A stretch of 9,354 bases of DNA from an uncultured Oscillospiraceae bacterium (GCA_934655935.1 CAKUHJ010000074.1:1-9354), one strand, 5' to 3'. Shown: positions 1 to 6,434, numbered from the stretch's first letter. Notes: generated by a model from the sequence alone, not told the origin. Numbers and translations are program-made.

Positions 1-1
1 C

Positions 2-571
2 GCCATTCTGACAAAGCACGAGCCGCTTTCGGTCTTCTACGGCGTGGGCGAGGAGGCGCTGGACCACGAGGGCCGGATGATTACCCTGGAATATGAAAAA
101 TTCTACGTTGTCACCTGCTACACACCGAACGCGCAGGAGGGGCTCAAACGCATCGACCACCGGCTGAGCTGGGACCGGGCGTTCCGGGAGCGGCTTGTGG
201 CGCTCGACCGGAAAAAGCCGGTCATCGCCTGCGGCGACCTGAACGTCGCCCATCAGGAAATCGACCTGAAGAACCCCGGCCCGAACCGCGGAAACCCCGG
301 CTTCTCCGACGAGGAGCGCGAGAGCTTTTCACAGCTCCTTGCCGCCGGCTTTACCGACAGCTTCCGCTACCGCAATCCCGACACGGCGGACGCGTATACC
401 TGGTGGAGCTACCGCTTCCACGCCAGGGAAAAGAACATCGGCTGGCGCATCGACTATTTCCTGGTTTCCGACCGCATCGCACCGCACATTACGGCCACAC
501 CGATCTATCCGGAGCTTCTTGGCTCGGACCACTGCCCGGTGGGCCTGGAATTGGAGGAGAATACCCTATGA
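2..571 (+). CDS. xth: Exodeoxyribonuclease III, 5'-truncated by the window edge
   Basis: This is an AP endonuclease/3'-5' exonuclease of the ExoIII (EEP) family, which acts in base excision repair on abasic sites and blocked 3' ends. The frame is open from base 2 and gives 189 residues. The family is usually about 250 aa, so roughly 60 N-terminal residues, including the first metal-binding Glu, lie outside the window. Visible motifs, counted from the first codon here, are VTCYTPN with the conserved Tyr40, CGDLNVAH with Asp79 and Asn81, a YTWWSYR...NIGWRIDYFLVS block (about residues 133-157), and the terminal GSDHCPV with catalytic Asp176-His177. The GTG at 44 is internal to the conserved domain and not a real start. 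The stop overlaps the ATG of the next gene (ATGA, 568-571), so the two are probably co-transcribed. Family assignment is secure. Cytoplasmic. Confidence 0.95.
   Translation, partial: AILTKHEPLSVFYGVGEEALDHEGRMITLEYEKFYVVTCYTPNAQEGLKRIDHRLSWDRAFRERLVALDRKKPVIACGDLNVAHQEIDLKNPGPNRGNPGFSDEERESFSQLLAAGFTDSFRYRNPDTADAYTWWSYRFHAREKNIGWRIDYFLVSDRIAPHITATPIYPELLGSDHCPVGLELEENTL
553..571 (+). promoter_or_regulatory. Shine-Dalgarno and ATGA stop/start overlap joining xth to the peptidase gene
   Basis: GGAGGAG (553-559) lies 8 nt before the ATG at 568, inside the last codons of the exonuclease gene, whose TGA is 569-571. This fixes the start of the peptidase and indicates translational coupling. Confidence 0.85.
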
Positions 572-1896
572 AACTGTTCAGACGCCTGACAAGCCTTCTG
601 CTTTGCCTGCTGCTTGTCTTCGGCATGGCCGCCGGCTGCTTTGCCGCAAACAACTACAGCAGCTGGTTTGAGCCCAACTACAAGGAAATCCAGAACCTCG
701 GCCTGCTCCCGTCCAGCTTCTCGGGCCTGGACCTGACAAAGCCCATCACACGCGGCGAAATGGCGGATCTGGCCGTGCAGGCCTTTGAAAAGGCCACCGG
801 CAACGGCATCGAGGTCGAGCGGACGGACTATTTTTCCGATACCACAGACGCCAACATCATCAAGGCCTCCGAATACGGCATCGTCTCCGGCTATCCGGAC
901 GGCACCTACCGCCCAGGCAATCCCCTCACCCGGCAGGAATTCTTCAAGATCGTGGAAAACTTCTGCACCTCCGGCGCGTTCAATCCCAGCGCCTCGAACG
1001 GCTCGCTTTCCGGCTTCTCGGACGCAGCCAGCGTTTCTGACTGGGCCAAAAACGCGGCCCTCATCTGCGTGGGCTACGGCTTTGTGCAGGGAAGCTCCTC
1101 CGGAAGCTCCGTAAAGCTGAACCCGACCTCCACCACCAGCCGCGAGGAGGCCATGACCATCTTCCTGCGCTGCTACAAAAAGCTTAAGGAATACTATCAT
1201 GAGCTGGTTGTCAGCGCAAGCGTCGTTGTGGACGAAAGCGAGCTGAACGTCACCGTCACCGACGCCAGCAAGACCATGTACGTCACCGCCAGCACCCTGA
1301 ACGTCCGCGACTCCTGGACCTCCAGCAGCACAAAGGTCGGCACGCTCAGCTTCGGCGACAAGGTTTCCGTGACCGGCGTCTGCTCAAACGGCTGGTTCCG
1401 GATTCATTACAAGTCCTTCACCGCCTATGTTTCCGGCGACTACCTGTCCGACCAGGCTGCGAGCAAGCCCTCGGAGAGCGGAAACAGCAGCGGAAGCAGC
1501 GGCAGCTCCGGCAGTACCGGCGGCAGCGGCCTTGCCGCGGAGATTGCCGAGTTTGCCATGAGCTTTGTCGGCTACAGCTACGTCTGGGCTGGCGCCTCGC
1601 CGTCAACCGGCTTCGACTGCTCGGGCCTTATGTACTACTGCCTGACGCAGTACGGCTATTCCATGAACCGGACCGCGGACGACCAGATGAAGCAGGGCTC
1701 CTCTGTCAGCCGCGACGAGCTTGCCGTCGGCGACCTGGTTTTCTTCGGCTACAGCGGCTATGCCAACCACGTCGGCATGTACATCGGCAACGGCAACTTT
1801 GTCCACGCCTCCACCCCTTCGACCGGCGTGCGTATCAACTCGCTCGACGAGACCTATTACAAAACCCGCTACATCGGCGCCCGCCGCATCATCTGA
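568..1896 (+). CDS. Secreted SLH-SH3b-NlpC/P60 cell-wall peptidase
   Basis: A predicted 442-aa secreted peptidoglycan hydrolase. The ATG at 568 is chosen because GGAGGAG at 553-559 lies 8 nt upstream and the protein then begins with a classic signal peptide: MKLFRR, a Leu-rich core, and probable cleavage near Ala26/27 (CFA-AN). The longer reading from 403 would run through the exonuclease gene. Domains: three SLH repeats at about residues 30-76, 88-133 and 150-203, the second the clearest (YFSD...GIVSGYPDGTYRPGNPLTR); a bacterial SH3 domain at about 237-294 (STLNVRD...GWFRIHY...YVSGDYL); a Ser/Gly linker at about 300-331; and NlpC/P60 at 333-442. The catalytic residues are visible: Cys351 in FDCSG, His401 in NHVGMYIG and His413 in FVHAS. 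SLH repeats normally bind secondary cell-wall polymer, and NlpC/P60 enzymes commonly cut gamma-D-Glu-diaminopimelate or related peptide bonds, so a wall-attached endopeptidase for remodelling or division is inferred. AAGC at residues 21-24 is a poor lipobox. Confidence 0.93.
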   Translation: MKLFRRLTSLLLCLLLVFGMAAGCFAANNYSSWFEPNYKEIQNLGLLPSSFSGLDLTKPITRGEMADLAVQAFEKATGNGIEVERTDYFSDTTDANIIKASEYGIVSGYPDGTYRPGNPLTRQEFFKIVENFCTSGAFNPSASNGSLSGFSDAASVSDWAKNAALICVGYGFVQGSSSGSSVKLNPTSTTSREEAMTIFLRCYKKLKEYYHELVVSASVVVDESELNVTVTDASKTMYVTASTLNVRDSWTSSSTKVGTLSFGDKVSVTGVCSNGWFRIHYKSFTAYVSGDYLSDQAASKPSESGNSSGSSGSSGSTGGSGLAAEIAEFAMSFVGYSYVWAGASPSTGFDCSGLMYYCLTQYGYSMNRTADDQMKQGSSVSRDELAVGDLVFFGYSGYANHVGMYIGNGNFVHASTPSTGVRINSLDETYYKTRYIGARRII

Positions 1897-1911
1897 GCCT
1901 ATCTATCCCAA

Positions 1912-1939
1912 AGCGCCTGCCGGATTCCCGGCAGGCGCT
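1912..1939 (+). terminator. 12-bp GC-rich stem-loop after the NlpC/P60 gene
   Basis: AGCGCCTGCCGG (1912-1923) and CCGGCAGGCGCT (1928-1939) pair perfectly around an ATTC loop, 15 nt after the stop codon. No T-tract follows. The next base begins repeat copy A. It may be the gene's 3' end hairpin, acting with the repeat, or an mRNA-stabilising stem. Classical intrinsic termination is not assured. Confidence 0.6.
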
Positions 1940-2047
1940 CAGCGTGTCGAAAAAGTCTTTTCGCCCCGCTGAGGCCGGTTTTCTGAACTTTTCGAAGTTC
2001 AGAAAACCGCTTGATTGAACGCGAAGGGGGCTTTTTGCCCCATTCAC
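1940..2047 (+). repeat. Intergenic multi-hairpin repeat, copy A
   Basis: 108 nt that match 9227-9333 in the same orientation. CAGCGTGTCGAAAAA (1940-1954) is identical in both copies, and 1995-2041 is identical to 9281-9327 over 47 nt. Three stems are visible. The first pairs 1940-1944 with 1967-1971 and 1948-1953 with 1958-1963, around a 3x3 internal loop. The second is a perfect 15-bp stem, 1976-1990 with 1995-2009, capped by TTCG. The third pairs GGGGC 2027-2031 with GCCCC 2037-2041 around a TTTTT loop. The element codes for nothing convincing. It lies between convergent genes, just after the plus-strand gene. Its layout resembles dispersed intergenic palindromic repeats, but the family name is not known to me. 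Confidence 0.85.
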
Positions 2048-2076
2048 ACTCATATCATAGTCTTTCGACAGACTGT

Positions 2077-2119
2077 GCCGCCGTCCTGTGATCAGTTCAC
2101 AGGGCGGCGGCAGTTTTTT
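2077..2119 (+). terminator. Intrinsic terminator, plus-strand orientation
   Basis: A 15-bp stem (2077-2091 with 2097-2111, one G-T wobble, loop TCAGT) is followed by TTTTTT at 2114-2119. By form this is a rho-independent terminator for plus-strand transcription, so it would stop read-through from the peptidase operon before it runs antisense into the ABC operon. The minus-strand operon ends only 12-20 nt away at 2131. Read on that strand, the same stem is followed by ACAGTCTGTCG, without a T-tract. Confidence 0.75.
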
Positions 2120-2130
2120 CTCCGGAGCTT

Positions 2131-4095
2131 TTATTCCAGTTCGAACGCGCCGGTATAGAGCTGGTAATAGGTACCCTTCTGCGCAATGAGGTCATCGTGC
2201 GTGCCGCGCTCAATGATCCGGCCATGCTCCAGGACCATAATGGCGTCGGAGTTCTGCACGGTGGAGAGCCGGTGTGCAATGACAAACACCGTCCGGTTTT
2301 TCATCAGCGCGTCCATGCCACGCTGGACCAGCATCTCGGTCCGGGTATCGATAGAGCTTGTAGCCTCGTCGAGAATCATGACAGGCGGGTCCGCAACGGC
2401 CGCGCGCGCGATGGAAAGCAGCTGCCGCTGGCCCTGGGAGAGATTCGCGCCGTTCGCGTAGAGCTCGGTCTGATAGCCGTCGGGCAGGCGCGTGATAAAA
2501 TCGTGCGCGTTGGCAAGCTTTGCGGCCTGGATGCATTCCTCGTCCGTCGCATCAAGCTTGCCGTAGCGGATATTCTCCATCACGGTGCCGGTGAAAAGAT
2601 TGACGTCCTGCAGCACAACGCCAAGAGAATGGCGCAGGTCCGCTTTTTTGATATGATTGATGTTGACGCCGTCGTAGCGGATTTTTCCGTCTGCCAGGTC
2701 GTAAAAACGGTTGATCAGATTTGTGATGGTGGTCTTGCCCGCGCCGGTCGCGCCGACAAAGGCCAGCTTCTGCCCCGGCTCTGCGTAAAGCGAGACGTCG
2801 TGCAGAACCGTCTTGCCCGGAACATAGGCAAAATCGACGTCAAAGAACCGCACGTCGCCCCTCAGCGGAATCAGCGCATCCGCCCCGTTCTCCTGCGGCT
2901 TTTTCCAGGCCCAGAGGCCTGTACGCCCTGCGCATTCGCACAGCGTGCCGTCCGCAAGGCGCTCACAGTTGACCAGTGTGACGCGTCCGGCGTCCTCCTC
3001 CGGCAGCTCGTCCAGGAGCTCAAAAATACGCTTTGCGCCGGCAATGGCCATCGCAACGGCGTTGAACTGCTGCGACACCTGCGAGACGTTCGCGGTAAAC
3101 TGCTTGCACATGCCAAGGTACGAGGCAACCACGGAAACGCTCAGCGGCGCGAGCAGCGCCCCCGTCGTGACCAGGTTCTGGATGGAAACGTTCATGACGC
3201 CGCGCCCGGAGGTAATCAGCAGGCCGCCGGCAAAAGCCGTGGCGACGTACAGAAGATTTCCGAGATTGTTCATGATGGGCCCAAAAATATTTGCAAAGCG
3301 GTGTGCGCTTTCCGCGTCCCGGAAAAGCTGCTCGTTCAGGCGGTCAAAGTCCCGCTCCGCCGCCTGCTCGTGGCAGAAGACCTTGACGACCTTCTGGCCG
3401 TTGATCATTTCCTCCACGAAGCCCTCGGTCTTGCCGAGCGAGCTCTGCTGGCGCACAAAGAAAGCCGCGGACTTTCCGCCGACGCACTTGGTTGCAAACG
3501 TCATGGCGGCGATTCCAAGCAGCACCACCAGCATCAGCGGCATGCTGTAGTAGACCATCATGCACAGAACGCCGAGCACCGTCAGCGAGCAGCTCAGAAG
3601 ATTCGGCAGACTCTGGGAAATCACCTGGCGGAGCGTATCGGTATCGTTTGTAAAGCGGCTCATGATATCGCCGCGGTTGTTGCGGTCAAAATAGGAAATC
3701 GGCAGGCGCTGCATGGTGCTGAACATGCGCACGCGGATTCTGTGCAGCGAGCCCTGCGTGACATGCGCCAGAAGCTGCGTATAGACCGCGATGAGCACGA
3801 TATTGACCAGATACAGAAGCACCATAATCAGCAGGAGCGAGCCAAGCTCCGGCGCAATACTGCTCCAGCCGGTCTGCAGGCCCTGCTCAATGCAGCGGGT
3901 CACAGACTCAATATAGGCTGCCGGCGCGACGCCGATGAGCGCGGTAAGCACCACGCAGAGCGTAATAACGCTCATCCGCACCGGCTCGTCGCGGAAAAGC
4001 ATGCGCATCAGCCTTCCCAGCACCTTGAAATCCATCTTGCCCTTTCCCGCGCCGACCGGCGCGCGGCCGCGCGGACCCATGGAACGATCAGCCAT
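2131..4095 (-). CDS. ABC multidrug-type exporter subunit, canonical-ATPase half (BmrD/LmrD-like)
   Basis: A 654-aa half-transporter with fused transmembrane and ATPase domains, probably exporting drugs or other amphipathic compounds as a heterodimer with the product of the preceding gene. The ATG at 4095 is preferred over the in-frame codon at 4149: GGAGGT at 4103-4108 sits 7 nt upstream, and the longer form would overlap the upstream gene by 62 nt instead of 8. Six membrane helices lie within about residues 40-330. A linker insert at about 364-413, containing CECAGRTGLWAWKKP, separates them from the ATPase domain; such an insert is typical of this subfamily. ATPase motifs: Tyr424 (A-loop), Walker A GATGAGKTT 448-456, Gln496 (Q-loop), signature LSQGQ 552-556 (not LSGGQ), Walker B VMILDE with Asp576 and catalytic Glu577, and His608 (H-loop). 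The catalytic residues are intact while the signature is altered. Last gene of the operon; substrate unknown. Confidence 0.93.
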   Translation of the reverse strand: MADRSMGPRGRAPVGAGKGKMDFKVLGRLMRMLFRDEPVRMSVITLCVVLTALIGVAPAAYIESVTRCIEQGLQTGWSSIAPELGSLLLIMVLLYLVNIVLIAVYTQLLAHVTQGSLHRIRVRMFSTMQRLPISYFDRNNRGDIMSRFTNDTDTLRQVISQSLPNLLSCSLTVLGVLCMMVYYSMPLMLVVLLGIAAMTFATKCVGGKSAAFFVRQQSSLGKTEGFVEEMINGQKVVKVFCHEQAAERDFDRLNEQLFRDAESAHRFANIFGPIMNNLGNLLYVATAFAGGLLITSGRGVMNVSIQNLVTTGALLAPLSVSVVASYLGMCKQFTANVSQVSQQFNAVAMAIAGAKRIFELLDELPEEDAGRVTLVNCERLADGTLCECAGRTGLWAWKKPQENGADALIPLRGDVRFFDVDFAYVPGKTVLHDVSLYAEPGQKLAFVGATGAGKTTITNLINRFYDLADGKIRYDGVNINHIKKADLRHSLGVVLQDVNLFTGTVMENIRYGKLDATDEECIQAAKLANAHDFITRLPDGYQTELYANGANLSQGQRQLLSIARAAVADPPVMILDEATSSIDTRTEMLVQRGMDALMKNRTVFVIAHRLSTVQNSDAIMVLEHGRIIERGTHDDLIAQKGTYYQLYTGAFELE

Positions 4096-5833
4096 TCTGC
4101 GCACCTCCAATCTGATTCTGAGACGCATAAACCTCGCGGTAAATCTCATTGCTCTTCAAAAGCTGCTCATGCGTACCCGCGCCGGAAATTCTTCCGCCGT
4201 CCAGGACGACAATCAGATCTGCATCGCTGACCGAGGAAATTCTCTGGGCGATGATAAACTTTGTCGTGCCGGGCAGCTCCTCGCGCAGCGCCTGGCGGAT
4301 CTGCGCGTCCGTCCGGGTATCGACGGCAGAGGTCGAATCGTCCAGAATCAGCACCTTCGGCTTCTTCAGCAGCGCGCGTGCAATGCACAGCCGCTGCTTC
4401 TGCCCGCCGGAGACATTCGTGCCGCCCTGCTCCAGATAGGTATCGTAGCCGTCCGGGAAGGTCCGGATAAACTCATCTGCGTGGGCGATCCGGCAGACCC
4501 GGCGCATTTCCTCGTCCGTCGCCTCCGCGTCGCCCCAGCGAAGATTTTCCTTGATGGTGCCGGAGAAGAGTACGTTTTTCTGCAGCACGACGGCGACCTG
4601 GTTGCGGAGCGCCTGCAGGTCATACCGGCGCACGTCCACCCCGCCGACCAGAACGCTTCCCTCCGTCACGTCGTAAAGGCGGGAGATGAGCTGAATCAGG
4701 CTCGTCTTGGACGAGCCTGTACCGCCGATGACGCCGACGCTCATGCCGGCCTTCACGTGCAGGTCAATGTCCTCCAGCGCCATGCGCTCGGCGTGGGCGG
4801 AATATTTGAAGCTGACATGGTTAAAATCGACGCTGCCGTCCGCAACCTGAAAGACCGGGTCCGCAGGATTGTGCAGGTCGCTTTCCTCCTCCAGGACCTC
4901 CGCAATGCGCTTGGCCGAGGCCGAGGCCATGGTAATCATGACGAAGACCATCGACAGCATCATCAGGCTCATGAGAATCTGCATGGAATAGGTGATCATG
5001 CCGGTCAGCGCGCCGACGCCGAGATAGGTCCCGCCCGAGGTCACAATCAGGCGCGCGGCAAAGTAGCTGATGAGAATCCGGCTGAGCGCAATGCAGAAGT
5101 TCATCAGCGGATTGTTGATGGCAAGCAGCTTCTCCGCGCGCAGAAAATCCGCCCGCACATCGTCAGAAGCTGCGGAAAAGCGCTCGATTTCATAGTCCTC
5201 GCGCACAAAGCTCTTGACCACGCGCATGGCCTGCACGTTCTCCTGCACGGAATTGTTGAGCCTGTCATATTTCTTGAAGACCTTGCGGAACAGCGGCATC
5301 GCGTTTTTTGCCATCAGGAACAGGCCGAAGCCGAGAATCGGAATCACGGCGGCAAAAATCAGCGCGAGCTGCTTGCCCAGCTGAATGGACATCACAACCG
5401 CGAAGATCAGCATCATCGGCGCGCGGACCGCCGTGCGGATGAGCATCATGAAGGCGTTCTGCACGTTGGAAACGTCCGTGGTCAGGCGCGTGACGAGCGA
5501 GGAGGCCGAAAAGCGGTCGATATTGGAAAACGAGAAGTCCTGCACGCGGTAATAAAGATCGTGGCGCAGGTTTTTTGCGAAGCCCGCAGCCGCCGTCGCG
5601 CAGAACCAGCCGGAGGCTACGCCGAACGACAGCGACAGCATAGCAATCAGCAGCAGCTGCAGCCCGTACTGGACAATCTCCCCGCGCGGGCAGCCGTTCT
5701 GAATACCGGTCACAAGATTGCCGGTAATCAGCGGAATCACACACTCGCACGAAACCTCGCCGAGCATGAAAACCGGCGTCAGGATTGTGCTTCCTTTGTA
5801 TTCCCGAATGGATTTTGCAAGCCTTTGCATCAT
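4088..5833 (-). CDS. ABC multidrug-type exporter subunit, degenerate-ATPase half (BmrC/LmrC-like)
   Basis: A 581-aa ABC half-transporter, the partner of the following gene. The ATG at 5833 is chosen because it overlaps the marR stop as ATGA (5830-5833) and lies 10 nt from GGAGG at 5844-5848; the ATG at 5842 would leave only 1 nt. Membrane helices span about residues 17-305. The ATPase domain starts at about 335: Tyr344 (A-loop), Walker A GGTGSSKTS 370-378, Gln418 (Q-loop), signature VSGGQ 474-478, and Walker B VLILDD with Asp499 where the catalytic Glu is normally found. Gln530 (IIAQR) replaces the H-loop His. These two substitutions are the known hallmark of the non-hydrolysing half of asymmetric type IV exporters. 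Its signature is close to canonical and would complete the active site whose Glu and His come from the partner. The 3' end overlaps the next gene by 8 nt, which favours equal synthesis of both halves. Confidence 0.93.
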   Translation of the reverse strand: MMQRLAKSIREYKGSTILTPVFMLGEVSCECVIPLITGNLVTGIQNGCPRGEIVQYGLQLLLIAMLSLSFGVASGWFCATAAAGFAKNLRHDLYYRVQDFSFSNIDRFSASSLVTRLTTDVSNVQNAFMMLIRTAVRAPMMLIFAVVMSIQLGKQLALIFAAVIPILGFGLFLMAKNAMPLFRKVFKKYDRLNNSVQENVQAMRVVKSFVREDYEIERFSAASDDVRADFLRAEKLLAINNPLMNFCIALSRILISYFAARLIVTSGGTYLGVGALTGMITYSMQILMSLMMLSMVFVMITMASASAKRIAEVLEEESDLHNPADPVFQVADGSVDFNHVSFKYSAHAERMALEDIDLHVKAGMSVGVIGGTGSSKTSLIQLISRLYDVTEGSVLVGGVDVRRYDLQALRNQVAVVLQKNVLFSGTIKENLRWGDAEATDEEMRRVCRIAHADEFIRTFPDGYDTYLEQGGTNVSGGQKQRLCIARALLKKPKVLILDDSTSAVDTRTDAQIRQALREELPGTTKFIIAQRISSVSDADLIVVLDGGRISGAGTHEQLLKSNEIYREVYASQNQIGGAQNG

Positions 5834-6285
5834 AGTCCGCATTCCTCCGTTTCTTCCTTCATTGCCGTGAGATTTTCAAGCACGCGGTCCAGCATGCGCT
5901 TGAGCTCCGCTTGCTCCTGCCCGCTCAGGCCCTGCAGCATCCGCTCCTCCATATACGCAATATGCGCGCGGATCAGCTTCTGGCAATGCTCCGCCTTCGG
6001 CGTCAGCCCGATCCTGCGGAGCCTGCGGTCGCTTTCCTCCGGCTGCAGCGTGACAAAACCCTTGGCCTCCATCCGCTGCAGAAGGCCGGAAACCGTCGGA
6101 TGGGTGAGCTGAAAGCGTTTTTCAATATCTCTGGCATAGACCGCGCCGTCCTGCTGGCTGACGAAGCGGAGAATCATGGACTGGATTCCCGTCAGCTCCA
6201 GCGAGGCAAGCCTGCGGTCCATCTGCTGCGAGACCGCCTGATGAATGATCCGCACGCGCGGACCGAGTAAATCCTGGCAGGGCAT
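5830..6285 (-). CDS. MarR-family transcriptional regulator of the ABC exporter operon
   Basis: A 151-aa winged-helix protein, of the usual MarR length. The ATG at 6285 has AGGAGG at 6292-6297, 6 nt upstream. The DNA-binding core covers about residues 32-98. The recognition helix is around THPTVSGLLQRMEAKG (61-76), and the wing carries the family's DRR motif (86-88) followed by LTPKAEH. The N- and C-terminal helices (about 8-28 and 102-143) form the dimer interface in this family. It is the first gene of a three-gene unit whose second gene overlaps its stop codon, an arrangement typical of autoregulated MarR-exporter operons. The twin palindromes at 6372-6383 and 6395-6406, over the presumed promoter, are its likely operators. 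The inducing ligand cannot be read from sequence. Confidence 0.92.
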   Translation of the reverse strand: MPCQDLLGPRVRIIHQAVSQQMDRRLASLELTGIQSMILRFVSQQDGAVYARDIEKRFQLTHPTVSGLLQRMEAKGFVTLQPEESDRRLRRIGLTPKAEHCQKLIRAHIAYMEERMLQGLSGQEQAELKRMLDRVLENLTAMKEETEECGL

Positions 6286-6309
6286 GCTGCGCCTCCTGTT
6301 TTAAGCTTG

Positions 6310-6363
6310 AGGCGGCACCGCACAATTGCGTCGACGCGCGCGCCGAATTGTGCGGTGCAGCCT
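6310..6363 (-). promoter_or_regulatory. Large hairpin in the marR leader, with alternative SD-masking stem
   Basis: GCACCGCACAATT (6315-6327) pairs perfectly with AATTGTGCGGTGC (6346-6358). After one mismatch, AGGC 6310-6313 pairs with GCCT 6360-6363, giving 17 of 18 pairs around an 18-nt GC-rich loop that itself holds GCGTCGACGC (6328-6337). On the minus-strand mRNA this lies between the promoter and the marR ribosome binding site. The RNA segment from 6314-6309 (CGCCUC) can also pair with GAGGCG at 6295-6290, which overlaps the Shine-Dalgarno sequence. No T-tract follows, so it is not an intrinsic terminator. The structure is visible in the sequence; a regulatory role is inferred. It could instead be a small mobile palindromic element. 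Confidence 0.6.
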
Positions 6364-6366
6364 AAA

Positions 6367-6411
6367 AAAATGTAGCATGCTACCGTTCTGATTGGTAGCA
6401 TGCTACATTTT
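6367..6411. promoter_or_regulatory. Twin palindromic operator for the MarR regulator
   Basis: A perfect 18-bp inverted repeat (6367-6384 and 6394-6411) has a 9-bp spacer. Each arm contains the same 12-bp perfect palindrome GTAGCATGCTAC (6372-6383 and 6395-6406). The centres are 23 bp apart, about two helical turns, which would place two dimers on the same face of the DNA. The right arm overlaps the presumed -10 box of the marR promoter. MarR dimers bind such palindromes, so this is very probably the autoregulatory site; no binding data are available here. Confidence 0.82.
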
Positions 6412-6434
6412 AGCAGATTGCCCGCAAAGCGCAA
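6407..6434 (-). promoter_or_regulatory. Predicted promoter of the marR-ABC operon
   Basis: On the minus strand, TAAAAT (6412-6407) is a 5/6 match to the -10 box, and TTGCGC (6434-6429) is a weak 3/6 match to -35, with a 16-nt spacer. Transcription would start near 6400, inside the right-hand palindrome, giving a leader of about 115 nt. The overlap with the operator supports the call. Confidence 0.55.

Noticed and set aside
628..641. Lipoprotein signal (Cys24) in the SLH/NlpC protein
   Set aside because: The site reads AAGC, lacking the usual Leu/Val/Ile at -3. An ordinary signal peptidase site at CFA-AN directly after it fits better.
2197..4230. Open plus-strand frame of 677 codons antisense to the second ABC gene
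   Set aside because: It lies opposite a gene with full ABC motifs. The translation is rich in His, Arg, Gln and Ala with no domain, as expected from the reverse strand of a GC-rich gene.
3935..6112. Open plus-strand frame of 725 codons antisense to the first ABC gene
   Set aside because: Same reason: low-complexity composition, no ribosome binding site, and it crosses three real minus-strand genes.
6301..6378. Possible 25-codon leader peptide in the marR leader (minus strand, ATG at 6378-6376, Arg-rich)
   Set aside because: No Shine-Dalgarno sequence, the ATG is part of the operator palindrome, and most codons come from the leader hairpin. A leader-peptide attenuator as in bmrBCD would also need a terminator stem with a T-tract, which is absent.
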